From assembly GCA_013349405.1 (NCBI GenBank), contig DUZS01000026.1, positions 1 through 52,806 of the forward strand: 52,806 nucleotides of DNA, in the 5' to 3' direction. Each line of letters starts with the position of its first letter. Position 1 is the stretch's first letter. The notes below the pieces were generated by a model. It was not told where the DNA came from. It saw only the letters and a list, made by a program, of their open reading frames with translations, and made no database searches. The stretch is from Desulfuromonadales bacterium (GTDB taxonomy: Bacteria; Desulfobacterota; Desulfuromonadia; Geobacterales; Pseudopelobacteraceae). Positions 16,788 through 26,286 of this stretch are shown one piece after another. The position numbers and the translations under genes are program-made.

Positions 16788-18233
16788 TTAGAATGGTGCC
16801 TTTACCAGCTTCCAGGTTGGGCTATTAACCGCCATGTCGACATCACGGGCAAAGATTTCAAAACCCTGATAGCCGTGGTAGGGACCTGAATAATCCCAGC
16901 TGTGCATCTGGCGGAACGGGATACCCATTTTCTGGAAGACGTATTTTTCCTTGATGCCGGAACCGATGAGGTCCGGTTTCAAGGCGTGAGCAAACTTCTC
17001 GAACTCATACTCGGACGGATCATCGTATACCACTGTGGCATCGGGCATTTCCGGGGCGGTACGATCGTAGTCATCGCCATGGGCAAACTCGTAACCGGCA
17101 CCGACGCAATCCATACCGAGGTCTTCGTATGCTCCGATGGTGTGGCGGGGACGAAGGCCACCGACCAGCAGCATGACTTTCTTTTTGTCCAGCCGCGGTT
17201 TGTACTCGTCAATAATGGCCTGCATGATCGGTTCGTACTTGGCAATTGCCAACTCAACCTTTTCCTTGATTACATCGTCAAACCGTTCGGCGATTGCCCG
17301 GAGGCTCTCCCTGATCTTGGTCGGGCCGAAGAAGTTGAACTCCAGCCAGGGGATGCCGTATTTCTCTTCCATAACCTTGCACATATAGTTCATGGAGCGG
17401 TAGCAGTGGATCAGATTGAGCTTGACGGTATGGGTCGCGGCAATTTTTTCCAGTTCGCCGTCGCCGGTCCAGACCGATTTAACATTGAGGCCGATCTCTT
17501 CCAGCAGTGATTTGGCCGACCAGACGTCGCCACCGATATTGTAATCACCGATGAGGGCAATATCATACGGGGTTGACGGTTCAGCAAATTCGCGGGTCTC
17601 GATAATATAGTCGCGGATTGAGTCATTGGAAATGTGATGGCCAAGTGACTGGGAAACGCCACGGAAACCCTCACAGTTGCACGGGATGATCGGAATATCG
17701 AGTTCCTTTGAAACTGTCTTGGTAACGGAGTTGATATCGTCACCGATGAGACCGACCGGACATTCCGACAACACCGAGATACCTTTGGCGAGCGGAAACA
17801 GATCATGCGCTTCATGAAGCAGCGTTTTCAGTTTCTTGTCGCCGCCGTAGACGATATCTTTTTCCTGGAAGTCGGAGGTGAACTGCATTCCGAACTGGGT
17901 GACGCCGTTGATGCCGGTCATCAGGTTACGGCGGGTACCCCAGGAGTACCAGCCGCAGCCGACCGGGCCGTGGGAAACATGCACCATATCGCGGATCGGT
18001 CCCCAGACAACACCCTTGGCTCCCGCATAGGCACAGCCACGGGCACTCATGACACCGGGGACGGTTTTTTTGTTGGACTTGACGCTGGCGCAACCGGAAG
18101 CGGCATCATTCGGTGCCAGGTGCGGAGTGCGCTTCTTTCTGGCTTTTTCAGGATACACTGACAGGGCATCATCTATCATGGCCTGAGTGGATTCTTTGGT
18201 GATACCTTCAACTGTTCGTATTTTATCTGACAT
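16788..18233 (-). CDS. nifD: NifD, nitrogenase MoFe protein alpha chain
   Basis: The 481-residue alpha subunit holds FeMo-cofactor. P-cluster cysteines are in [24 protein letters not shown] and [13 protein letters not shown]. FeMo-cofactor ligands are the Cys in [12 protein letters not shown] and the His in [15 protein letters not shown]. The start is [10 protein letters not shown] at 18233 with AAGGAG 7 bases upstream. The open frame runs further upstream through the nifH-nifD repeat and into nifH, but that extension is low-complexity and clearly not part of the protein. It lies 109 bases downstream of nifH. Confidence 0.98.
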   Translation of the reverse strand: MSDKIRTVEGITKESTQAMIDDALSVYPEKARKKRTPHLAPNDAASGCASVKSNKKTVPGVMSARGCAYAGAKGVVWGPIRDMVHVSHGPVGCGWYSWGTRRNLMTGINGVTQFGMQFTSDFQEKDIVYGGDKKLKTLLHEAHDLFPLAKGISVLSECPVGLIGDDINSVTKTVSKELDIPIIPCNCEGFRGVSQSLGHHISNDSIRDYIIETREFAEPSTPYDIALIGDYNIGGDVWSAKSLLEEIGLNVKSVWTGDGELEKIAATHTVKLNLIHCYRSMNYMCKVMEEKYGIPWLEFNFFGPTKIRESLRAIAERFDDVIKEKVELAIAKYEPIMQAIIDEYKPRLDKKKVMLLVGGLRPRHTIGAYEDLGMDCVGAGYEFAHGDDYDRTAPEMPDATVVYDDPSEYEFEKFAHALKPDLIGSGIKEKYVFQKMGIPFRQMHSWDYSGPYHGYQGFEIFARDVDMAVNSPTWKLVKAPF

Positions 18234-18251
18234 GGGAAATCTCCTTTTGTA

Positions 18252-18326
18252 AACCCCTCCCCCGCCTCCCCTTATCAGGGGAGGAGCCAAATCATCCCCC
18301 CTGACAAGGGGGGAACGAGGGGGGTT
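18252..18326. repeat. Double-hairpin intergenic element, copy 1 (between nifH and nifD)
   Basis: A 75-base element has terminal inverted ends (AACCCCTC ... GAGGGGGGTT) enclosing two C-rich/G-rich hairpins (CCTCCCCTTATCAGGGGAGG and CCCCCCTGACAAGGGGGG). Read on the minus strand, its first 28 bases nearly match the plus strand of the element at 35711-35787, so both are copies of one mobile or REP/MITE-like repeat. Inside nifHDK it may protect or attenuate the message and so set the nifH to nifDK ratio, which is inference. Confidence 0.8.
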
Positions 18327-18342
18327 AGATTTTTGAAATTCT

Positions 18343-19301
<959 letters not shown>

Positions 19302-19358
19302 GCCCGGGTACGTACATATGATTTTGAGTGATCTGTTTCGTGATGCTGATCTCTCTAA

Positions 19359-19375
19359 AGCATATGCCGTGCCAA
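19359..19375 (-). promoter_or_regulatory. Sigma-54 (-24/-12) promoter of nifHDK
   Basis: The minus strand reads TTGGCACGGCATATGCT, a near-perfect RpoN promoter with correct GG-N10-GC spacing. It gives a leader of about 140 bases to the nifH ATG. No clear NifA upstream site (TGT-N10-ACA) is seen in 19386-19495. Confidence 0.92.
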
Positions 19376-19495
19376 GTTTTGTAAACTAATTAAAAACAGT
19401 ATGTTGACTTGGAATGCGTATAATTGCGGCGGGGAAAAGTGGGCCTTACCGGGTGGGCAAAGAGCCGGCATGTGAGGCAGATGCTGAAAAAATAA

Positions 19496-20554
19496 TCAGC
19501 CGGGCAGAATGCGAAACGCCGAAGCCTTCACAGCGGCAAATACGGTGCTCCCCGGGACGATGCCCAACTCGCTGACCGCGTCCTGAACGACCTCAGAGAT
19601 CAATGTATTTCCGGCACAGTCGAGTTCCACACCGATTCTCCTCTCTGAATTGAACAGTGAGCGAACCGTGCAGTGCAAAAGATTACGGGCACTGATCGCT
19701 TCAGGATGCTGTTTGAAAAGAATAATGTCTTTGGAAGAGAGCTCGGCCATGGAGCTGTCCCGGTCGGAACCGGCCGAAAGCAGCAGGCGTGAGGCTCCCC
19801 ACGGATAAGCGTAGAGACTGCCGTCATCAGACGGGCGACCCAGTTTCAGGAGATTAATATAGCCGACCTGACTGCTCCCCATCCGATTTCGTGCCAGTTG
19901 TTCGCTGCTGGACTGTCCAACCATGACACCCTTTTCAAAAGCCAGAACCGTATCAGTCATGAGGCGCATTTCGACCAGGGAGTGGGAGATAAACAGATAG
20001 GGAATGCCGAACTGCTCACTGACACTTTTCAAATAGGGAATAATTTGAAAGCGGAGCGTATCGTCGAGGGCAGAGAGCGGCTCATCCATCAGCAACAGGC
20101 GGGGATTGGCAAGAATCGCACGGCCGAGCGCAACGCGTTGTTTTTCGCCTCCCGACAGATTGGTGACACCGCGACCAAGAAGTTCTTCGAGCTTCAGCAC
20201 ATCAACAAGTGCGTTGAAGTCAATGGTGCGGTATTTTAACGGGCAGCGTTTGAAACCGTAGAGCAGGTTATGTTTGACGTTCAGATGCGGAAACAGGCAG
20301 TGCTGCTGGAAAACCATGGCAATACGCCGTTGTTCGGGACGGAGGTTGATTCTTTTTCTACTGCTGAAGAAACAGACACCATCGAGGACAATATCGCCAT
20401 CATCAGGGTCAACCAACCCTGCCAGCATGCTGACCAGAGTCGATTTACCGCTGCCTGACTTGCCGAAAATCCCGATTCTGTCGCCACTGAAAGTGATATC
20501 AGTGGACAGCGTAAAGTGGCCAAAACTTTTTTTAACGTTCATGGAGATTTGCAT
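19496..20554 (-). CDS. modC: ModC, molybdate ABC transporter ATPase
   Basis: The 352-residue ATPase has Walker A GIFGKSGSGKST (about residues 25-36), Q loop, signature TNLSGGEKQRVALGRAIL and Walker B RLLLMDEPLSALDD. The C-terminal part (about 280-350) is a Mop/TOBE domain (ISARNLLHCTVRSL, FAAVKASAFRIL), which binds molybdate in ModC. The start is the ATG at 20554, 1 base after the modB stop, with GGAGGG upstream; the longer frame upstream overlaps modB and is not coding. It is the last gene of the mod operon and supplies Mo for FeMo-cofactor. Confidence 0.93.
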   Translation of the reverse strand: MQISMNVKKSFGHFTLSTDITFSGDRIGIFGKSGSGKSTLVSMLAGLVDPDDGDIVLDGVCFFSSRKRINLRPEQRRIAMVFQQHCLFPHLNVKHNLLYGFKRCPLKYRTIDFNALVDVLKLEELLGRGVTNLSGGEKQRVALGRAILANPRLLLMDEPLSALDDTLRFQIIPYLKSVSEQFGIPYLFISHSLVEMRLMTDTVLAFEKGVMVGQSSSEQLARNRMGSSQVGYINLLKLGRPSDDGSLYAYPWGASRLLLSAGSDRDSSMAELSSKDIILFKQHPEAISARNLLHCTVRSLFNSERRIGVELDCAGNTLISEVVQDAVSELGIVPGSTVFAAVKASAFRILPG

Positions 20555-20555
20555 C

Positions 20556-21242
20556 TCAGTCCCTCCGTGCCATTTTTCGCGCCAGCAGCTCGTGCATAAA
20601 CAACACCACCAGGGAAATGACCACGGATACCAGACAGAGAGCCAGAGCCATTGTCTCGCTTGTCGGCGAACTGGCATATTCGTAAATGGCAAGGGGAATG
20701 GTCTGGGTCACACCGGGGATATTACCTGCGACGATGATGGTTGCGCCGAATTCGCCGAGACTGCGGGCAAACATAAGTGATGAACCGGCAAGCAGTCCAG
20801 GGGCCGAGAGTGGCAGAATAACGGTCAGCAGAGTGTCATACCATGCTGCTCCGAGAGTTCGGGAGGCGTTAATAAGTTGCCGGTCGATGCCCTCCATACC
20901 GACCCGCAACGAGCGCACCAAAAGGGGAAAGCCAACGACGGCAGAAGCGATAACTGCTGCTTTAAGGGTGAAGATCAGACGAATGCCGGCATCATTAAGC
21001 AGGGAGCCAAGCCAGCCATGCTTTCCAAGCAGCAGCAGGAGAAAATACCCCACAACCACCGGCGGCAGGGTCAAAGGCAGATTTACAAACACCTCCAGCA
21101 CCATCTTACCGCGAAATTTCACGAAAGTAATCAGATAGGCAACGCCAAAACCGAAGGGGATGGACAGCACCGTCGCTGCGAGTGCGACCTGGAGCGAGAG
21201 CCGGATGGCATCATAATCTGAGGGGGCTAAAGGAATCATCAC
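20556..21242 (-). CDS. modB: ModB, molybdate ABC transporter permease
   Basis: The 228-residue inner-membrane permease has about five hydrophobic helices. Conserved segments are NLPLTLPPVVVGYFLLLLLG (about residues 54-73) and the EAA-type loop RTLGAAWYDTLLTVILPLSA (about 129-148), followed by SLGEFGATIIVAGNIPG, which are typical of ModB. It follows modA by 37 bases and precedes modC by 1 base. Confidence 0.95.
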   Translation of the reverse strand: MMIPLAPSDYDAIRLSLQVALAATVLSIPFGFGVAYLITFVKFRGKMVLEVFVNLPLTLPPVVVGYFLLLLLGKHGWLGSLLNDAGIRLIFTLKAAVIASAVVGFPLLVRSLRVGMEGIDRQLINASRTLGAAWYDTLLTVILPLSAPGLLAGSSLMFARSLGEFGATIIVAGNIPGVTQTIPLAIYEYASSPTSETMALALCLVSVVISLVVLFMHELLARKMARRD

Positions 21243-21279
21243 CTGCGTTATATCATTAATCAGTGGCTAACCGCAAACT

Positions 21280-22023
21280 TCATCGAACCGCAAAGCCATA
21301 TTTTGTCAGTACTGTTTTCGCCTCATCACTGCGCAGATAAGAAAAAAAGGCGGCGGCATCCCTGTTTTTCGCACCCGCGACAGTTAAAGCCATCGGGTAC
21401 GTTACCCGCGGATAGAGCTCTTGAGGAACCATAAAGAGTATCCTCGTCTGCTTCGCCAGCAGTGCATCTGTCCTGTACACAAAGGCCCCGTCAACTTCAC
21501 CGCGCTCGGCATACATCAGGCATTCGCGCACATCTTTGGCCATGACGAGTTTCTTTTCAAGTTGTTTGTCGATGCCGGCTTTTTTGAATGCTTCAGTGGC
21601 ATATTCCCCCGCTGGAACACTCTTGGGACTGCCGATAGCAATGCGTTCCAGTTTGATGAGATCCTGCATGGAAGTTGCCTTGCCTGGTGTTCCGGCAAAC
21701 ACCAGAGTGTTATAGGCAAAGGTGCCAATAGTGGCGCTATCAATCAGTTTCCTGTTCTTCGCGTATTCCATCCACTCCAGATTGGCAGTTATGAAGATAT
21801 CAGAAGGAGCTCCGCTCTCAATCTGTTTGGCCAGAGCACCGGATGCCCCATAATTTTTGAGGAACTTTACTCCGGAATGAGATTTGGCAAAGCTGTCGGC
21901 CAATTCATTGGTGGCCTCTTTCAAACTGGCTGCAACTGAGAGATTGATCTCACCCGCCAGTACCGATGCCGCCAAAAGGAACAGACAGGAAAGAGTGGTC
22001 AGTGCCTTAATGACATTTTTCAT
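21280..22023 (-). CDS. modA: ModA, periplasmic molybdate-binding protein
   Basis: The 247-residue protein has a signal peptide (MKNVIKALTTLSCLFLLAAS, cleavage after VLAGE) and the ModA opening NLSVAASLKEATNELADSF, then NYGASGALAKQIESGAPSDI (about 67-86), whose Ser residues bind the oxyanion. The start at 22023 has AGGGGG 9 bases upstream and overlaps the end of the nitrogenase-associated gene by 17 bases, so the two are coupled. The much longer open frame upstream is not coding. Confidence 0.93.
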   Translation of the reverse strand: MKNVIKALTTLSCLFLLAASVLAGEINLSVAASLKEATNELADSFAKSHSGVKFLKNYGASGALAKQIESGAPSDIFITANLEWMEYAKNRKLIDSATIGTFAYNTLVFAGTPGKATSMQDLIKLERIAIGSPKSVPAGEYATEAFKKAGIDKQLEKKLVMAKDVRECLMYAERGEVDGAFVYRTDALLAKQTRILFMVPQELYPRVTYPMALTVAGAKNRDAAAFFSYLRSDEAKTVLTKYGFAVR

Positions 22024-22456
22024 CCGATGCATCCCCCTTTGCGGCTGTAGAGTTCTGTGAGCATACTTGAAAATGTGCGCTGTCGGCAATTGCTTCTTCA
22101 GGTGAAGCGAGACCGACCCACGCATGCACAGTGGCCGGCTCAAAACCGCACACCCTCTGGCCGCCTGATTCCATCAAAGGGCGGCGAATCAGCAGATGAT
22201 CTTCCAGCATTAGGCTCAGCGCCGCTGCACTGGTGTAGGCAGTCGGATCAATTTCACCCGATTTGACCCGGGGCGAATTGGGGTTGAACCAGAGCTGTAC
22301 CGGCTTGTCGCCAAAGTAGGAGGTTAATTCTGCCGGTAGCCAAGGATGAGCCAACAGGTCACGAACTTCTACTTCATGCCCGGATTGTCGCAAAAGATCA
22401 ACCTGCTTTGCAGAAGTCAGGCAGCCGAGCTTGGTATAATAGACTATGAATGCCAT
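22007..22456 (-). CDS. Nitrogenase-associated ArsC/Spx-like protein
   Basis: The 149-residue thioredoxin-fold protein opens with MAFIVYYTKLGCLTSAKQVD, where a single Cys (about residue 12) takes the place of the usual CxxC, and continues with DLLAHPWLPAELTSYFGDKP and LLIRRPLMESGGQRVCGF, the layout of the ArsC-like nitrogenase-associated family. The job is not established; proximity to nif and mod genes is typical. It is the first gene of the mod operon and overlaps modA by 17 bases. Confidence 0.85.
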   Translation of the reverse strand: MAFIVYYTKLGCLTSAKQVDLLRQSGHEVEVRDLLAHPWLPAELTSYFGDKPVQLWFNPNSPRVKSGEIDPTAYTSAAALSLMLEDHLLIRRPLMESGGQRVCGFEPATVHAWVGLASPEEAIADSAHFQVCSQNSTAAKGDASDEKCH

Positions 22457-22495
22457 AAATTAGTACACCTCTAAGAAATATGATATGTACGGTTT

Positions 22496-22512
22496 TACAT
22501 TACGCATGCCAA
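22496..22512 (-). promoter_or_regulatory. Weak candidate -24/-12 element upstream of the mod operon
   Basis: The minus strand reads TTGGCATGCGTAATGTA, 40 bases upstream of the first ATG. The -24 GG and the spacing fit sigma-54, but the -12 GC is GT, which normally weakens binding strongly. It is listed only because of its position and the shared spacing with the nif promoters. Confidence 0.3.
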
Positions 22513-22648
22513 GAACCAGAAGTAATTTATCCTTTTAATTTAGCTAATTATATTTTTATGTAGAATGACAATGAAACACTCTGCTGCATATTTGAGCAGG
22601 ATCTGGAGGCATTTGCACGCAGAATGCACCAAGAGTGGGAGGGTCCAT

Positions 22649-22681
22649 AAAAAAAGGGCAACCATAGAGTGGCCGCCCTTC
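22649..22681 (-). terminator. Intrinsic terminator after nifS
   Basis: On the minus strand AAGGGCGGCC (22671-22680) pairs with GGTTGCCCTT (22654-22663), including two G-U pairs, and is followed by a T run. It ends the nifU-nifS unit and separates it from the mod operon. Confidence 0.85.
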
Positions 22682-22702
22682 CTGAAACAATATAAAAATC
22701 TG

Positions 22703-23878
22703 CTATACCTTGCCTTGCAGGTGCTCTCTGCCAAAAGGGGACATCATCCGGAGGCGCGCTATGATCGGCGGTAACTCGCGGATAACCGTGTCGATCTCCG
22801 CGTCGGTCGTGTAGCGTGACAGCGAAAAACGGATCGAACCGTGGGCACAGGTGAACGGCACCCCCATGGCGCGGAGCACATGCGATGGCTCCAGAGAACC
22901 TGAAGTACAGGCGCTTCCAGACGATGCGCAGATACCGAACTCGGACAGCAGCAGCAGAATGGCCTCGCCTTCGACGAATTCAAAGGCGATTGAAGTCGTG
23001 TTGGGCAAGCGCTCTGCACCACCGCCATTGATGCGGGCATGCGGAATTGCCGACATCAGGGAATCCTGCAGCCGGTCACGCATCCCTTTGACAACGGTAT
23101 TTTCAGCGTCCATATGCTGACCGGCCAACTGGCACGCCTTGCCGAGAGCAATGATGGCTGCGGCGTTTTCAGTGCCGGCCCGGCGGCTTTTCTCCTGATG
23201 GCCGCCAACCAGTAACGGCCTGAACGGCGTCCCCTTGCGGAGATACAACACGCCGATCCCTTTGGGGGCATGCAGCTTGTGACCGGAAAGGGAGAGCATA
23301 TCGATATGCGAGGCGGCCATGTTGATCGGAATCTTGCCGATGGCCTGAACGGCGTCGCTGTGAAAAAGCGCGCCCTTCGACTTGGCGATTTTAGCCGCTT
23401 CCTCCACCGGAAAAATAACACCGGTCTCATTGTTGGCCCACATGAGTGACACAATCGCCGTATCGTCATCAATGACAGTTTTCAGCTCTTCCAGATCAAG
23501 ACGACCGGCACCGTCAACACCGATCTCGGTGACCCGATACCCTTTCTGGCGCAGATTGCGGCACTGGGTCAGGACAGCGGGGTGTTCAACGCGGCTGGTA
23601 ATGATGTGGCGCCGGTCGGGAAAAACTTCCAGCGCCGAGCGGATTGCGGCATTATCACTTTCGGTACCGCACGCGGTGAAGATAATTTCGTCCGGTGATG
23701 CTCCCAAAAGCTCCGCTACCCTCACCCTGGCTTCAGTCACCTTACTCTGCACCTGACCGCCGAAAAAGTGCATCGAACTGGGGTTGCCATACAGTTCGCA
23801 GAAATAGGGGCGCATCTCCTCAAAGACCGCTTCATCAACCTTGGTCGTCGCATTATTATCGAGATAGATTTCTTTCAT
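22703..23878 (-). CDS. nifS: NifS, cysteine desulfurase
   Basis: The 391-residue PLP enzyme takes sulfur from cysteine for nitrogenase Fe-S clusters. The N-terminus MKEIYLDNNATTKVDEAVFE is typical; the PLP Lys is in LSLSGHKLHAPKGIGVLY and the persulfide Cys in GSACTSGSLEPSHVLRAMG. Its ATG overlaps the nifU stop by 4 bases. It ends just before a strong terminator. Confidence 0.96.
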   Translation of the reverse strand: MKEIYLDNNATTKVDEAVFEEMRPYFCELYGNPSSMHFFGGQVQSKVTEARVRVAELLGASPDEIIFTACGTESDNAAIRSALEVFPDRRHIITSRVEHPAVLTQCRNLRQKGYRVTEIGVDGAGRLDLEELKTVIDDDTAIVSLMWANNETGVIFPVEEAAKIAKSKGALFHSDAVQAIGKIPINMAASHIDMLSLSGHKLHAPKGIGVLYLRKGTPFRPLLVGGHQEKSRRAGTENAAAIIALGKACQLAGQHMDAENTVVKGMRDRLQDSLMSAIPHARINGGGAERLPNTTSIAFEFVEGEAILLLLSEFGICASSGSACTSGSLEPSHVLRAMGVPFTCAHGSIRFSLSRYTTDAEIDTVIRELPPIIARLRMMSPFGREHLQGKV

Positions 23879-24747
23879 GCGGAAACCTCCTCTACGACAA
23901 TATCCTCGGCAACCAGATCACGCAGCTTGGCTTCAACCATGCGGGCAGTGTTGCCGGACGACGCACACCCGGCACAGGCTTTACGGAAAGCAACCTGCAC
24001 TTTTGCGCCATCGATGTCGATCAATTCGAGATCGCCGCCATCAGCCCAGAGCAGCGGGCGGATGTCGCGCTCAAGCACTTCCTGGATCAGCTGCATCTTT
24101 TTCATATTGGAGAGTTTTTCCGGGCGGACCCGGGTCTGGGCTGCCGCCTCACCAAGCACCTGAGCAATCAGATCTTTAATCTTGGGAATACAGCCGCCAC
24201 ACGCCCCACCCGCTTTGGTGAAGTTTGTCACCTGCTCGGCGGTGGTCAGACTGTTGGTCTCAATAACCTTTTTCAGAAAGGCATCCGTAATACCAAAGCA
24301 TTTGCAGACAATCTCCCCCTCATAATCAGGGTACGCCGGACCGTGGTCATGTTCACTGTCGTGCTGCGGCATCTCAATACCGCGATACTTGAATATGGCA
24401 ACCTCCAGCGCTTCCTGCCCCATAACCGAACAGTGCATCTTCTCTTCCGGCAGGCCGCCGAGAAAATCGGCAATTTCCTGATTGCTGATCGCCAGGGCTT
24501 CATCAAGGTTTTTGCCCTTAACCATCTCTGTCAGGGCTGAAGAGGAAGCGATGGCACTGGCACAACCGAATGTTTGAAATTTGGCATCAACAATCTTGTC
24601 TTTATTGTCATCCAGCTTGAGATACAGTTTCAGCGCATCACCGCAGGCGAGACTGCCGACTTCGCCGATTGCATCGGCATTCGGAATTTCTCCGACATTA
24701 CGCGGGTTCAAAAAATGGTCCTTAACGATTGGCGTGTAATCCCACAT
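23875..24747 (-). CDS. nifU: NifU, Fe-S cluster scaffold
   Basis: The full three-domain NifU has 290 residues: an IscU-like domain (about 1-125; VGSLACGDALKLYL, QTFGCASAIASSSALTEM, MHCSVMGQEAL), a central 2Fe-2S domain (about 145-195; VCKCFG and GGACGGCIPKI), and a C-terminal NFU domain (about 215-290; LWADGGDLELIDIDG, KACAGCASSG). It assembles clusters with NifS for NifH and FeMo-cofactor precursors. It lies 26 bases downstream of the phosphohexomutase, so it may be read from that promoter; no -24/-12 element fits in the short gap. Confidence 0.97.
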   Translation of the reverse strand: MWDYTPIVKDHFLNPRNVGEIPNADAIGEVGSLACGDALKLYLKLDDNKDKIVDAKFQTFGCASAIASSSALTEMVKGKNLDEALAISNQEIADFLGGLPEEKMHCSVMGQEALEVAIFKYRGIEMPQHDSEHDHGPAYPDYEGEIVCKCFGITDAFLKKVIETNSLTTAEQVTNFTKAGGACGGCIPKIKDLIAQVLGEAAAQTRVRPEKLSNMKKMQLIQEVLERDIRPLLWADGGDLELIDIDGAKVQVAFRKACAGCASSGNTARMVEAKLRDLVAEDIVVEEVSA

Positions 24748-24773
24748 GGTGTAACTCCTTAAAAATGAGGTAT

Positions 24774-26192
24774 TTAATTCAAAATAAAATTTCGGCCGGC
24801 GGCCATTACTTCGGCAAGACGGGCGTCACTGCTCGCCTCACCATACAACCGGACAACCGGCTCCGTGCCCGATTTACGGAACAGCATCCAGCTGCCGTCA
24901 TCGAGCAGCAATTTGGTACCGTCAACTTTGACGATCTCAGTAACCTTCGTTCCGGCAATTTCAGCCGGTACGGCATTGATCTTGTTTTTATAGGCAATTT
25001 CCAGCTCCGGTGACAATTTGAGGTTGTCACGACGGGTGACAAATCGTCCCACCTCACCATAGAGCCGGTCAAGAAGCTCACGAATGCTCTTGCCTTCACG
25101 AGCAACCATTTCTGCCACCAGGAAACAGGCGAGGATACCGTCCTTTTCCGGAACGTGCCCCTTGATTGTCAATCCGGCGCTCTCCTCCCCGCCGATAACC
25201 AGTTTATCCTGGCTGATCAACTCACCGATATATTTGAAGCCGACCGGTGTTTCATAGACAGGGACGCCATGTTTCCTGGCTACGGCATCAATGAGGTGGG
25301 AGGTCGCGACACTGCGTGCCACACCACCTTCAAGCTTGCGCACCCGAATGAGATAATCGAGCAGCAGGGCGATAATATAATTCGGTTCGATATAGCTGCC
25401 ATCCGCATCAAGAATACCAAAACGGTCGGCATCGCCATCAGTGGCAAGACCGAGCCGGATAGCGGGATCATTTTTAACCAGCGCGATAAAATCAGGGATG
25501 TGCGCTTCCGACGGCTCGGGAGGATGTCCGCCAAAGTACGGATCGGGGCGGCCATTGATCATTGTGTACGGAATGCCGCGCACGCGGAGCGGATCGTCCA
25601 GATATCCGCGCCCCGTTCCGTAGAGGGGATTGAGCGCAACCAGACCGAGCCTGCCGATGGCATCAAAGTCAACCTTTTCCTCCAGAGACTTCAGGTACTC
25701 ATCATGCGGATTGATTGTCTCCGCCAGCCCTTCTTTATTGGCTTGTTCAAGAGTCAGCTCTCTGTAGCATAGCGTACCAACGGAAGCATTGGCGCGGCGC
25801 TCGATCTCATTGGTGGTTTCCGGGAGCGCTGGACCACCGGACGAGGGAGAAAATTTGACGCCGTTGTATTCGGGGGGGTTGTGACTTGCGGTAAAGTTGA
25901 TGCCACCGGCCGCGCCGCGCCGCAAAATTTCATACGATATAACCGGTGTCGGAGTATCCCGCTCGCAGATATACGCTTTGATTCCTGCTCCGGCAAGAAC
26001 ACGGGCTGAAGCTTCAACAAAGCGCTGCCCCATGAAACGGGTATCGCAGCCGATAACGACACCTTTATCACCTTCGCCCGCTGCTTTAATGGTATCGGCG
26101 ATGGCCTGAACGACCACCTTCACATTGTCAAAGGTGAAATCCTCACAGAGTATTCCACGCCAGCCGGATGTTCCAAAGGTAATTTTCGTCAT
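24774..26192 (-). CDS. Phosphoglucomutase/phosphomannomutase family protein
   Basis: The 472-residue alpha-D-phosphohexomutase starts at the ATG at 26192 with GAGGAG 8 bases upstream (MTKITFGTSGWRG). The phosphoserine loop is NFTASHNPPEYNGVK (about residues 99-113), the metal loop ATDGDADRFGILD (about 236-248), the sugar-binding loop GGEESAGLT and the phosphate loop RKSGTEPVVRLYGE. It interconverts hexose 1- and 6-phosphates in glycogen or cell-surface sugar metabolism. It precedes nifU by 26 bases, which is not a usual nif partner. Confidence 0.92.
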   Translation of the reverse strand: MTKITFGTSGWRGILCEDFTFDNVKVVVQAIADTIKAAGEGDKGVVIGCDTRFMGQRFVEASARVLAGAGIKAYICERDTPTPVISYEILRRGAAGGINFTASHNPPEYNGVKFSPSSGGPALPETTNEIERRANASVGTLCYRELTLEQANKEGLAETINPHDEYLKSLEEKVDFDAIGRLGLVALNPLYGTGRGYLDDPLRVRGIPYTMINGRPDPYFGGHPPEPSEAHIPDFIALVKNDPAIRLGLATDGDADRFGILDADGSYIEPNYIIALLLDYLIRVRKLEGGVARSVATSHLIDAVARKHGVPVYETPVGFKYIGELISQDKLVIGGEESAGLTIKGHVPEKDGILACFLVAEMVAREGKSIRELLDRLYGEVGRFVTRRDNLKLSPELEIAYKNKINAVPAEIAGTKVTEIVKVDGTKLLLDDGSWMLFRKSGTEPVVRLYGEASSDARLAEVMAAGRNFILN

Positions 26193-26233
26193 TGATACAC
26201 TCCTCAAGATAACAGGACTTCTTTTGTCGTGTT

Positions 26234-26262
26234 AGAATAATACACCTGCGGTTGCCCGTCAA
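26234..26262 (-). promoter_or_regulatory. Sigma-70-type promoter of the phosphohexomutase gene
   Basis: The minus strand has TTGACG (26257-26262) and TATTCT (26234-26239) separated by 17 bases, 42 bases upstream of the ATG. It may also drive nifU-nifS, which follow closely. Confidence 0.55.
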
Positions 26263-26286
26263 GCGAAACAGAATTTTTTTTTATTA

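Noticed and set aside
19386-19495. NifA-type upstream activator site (TGT-N10-ACA) for nifHDK
   Set aside because: I looked for the dyad on both strands and found no convincing match, so I do not claim a NifA site.
22024-22143. Upstream extension of modA
   Set aside because: It overlaps the nitrogenase-associated gene in another frame. The signal peptide and ribosome binding site fix the start at 22023.
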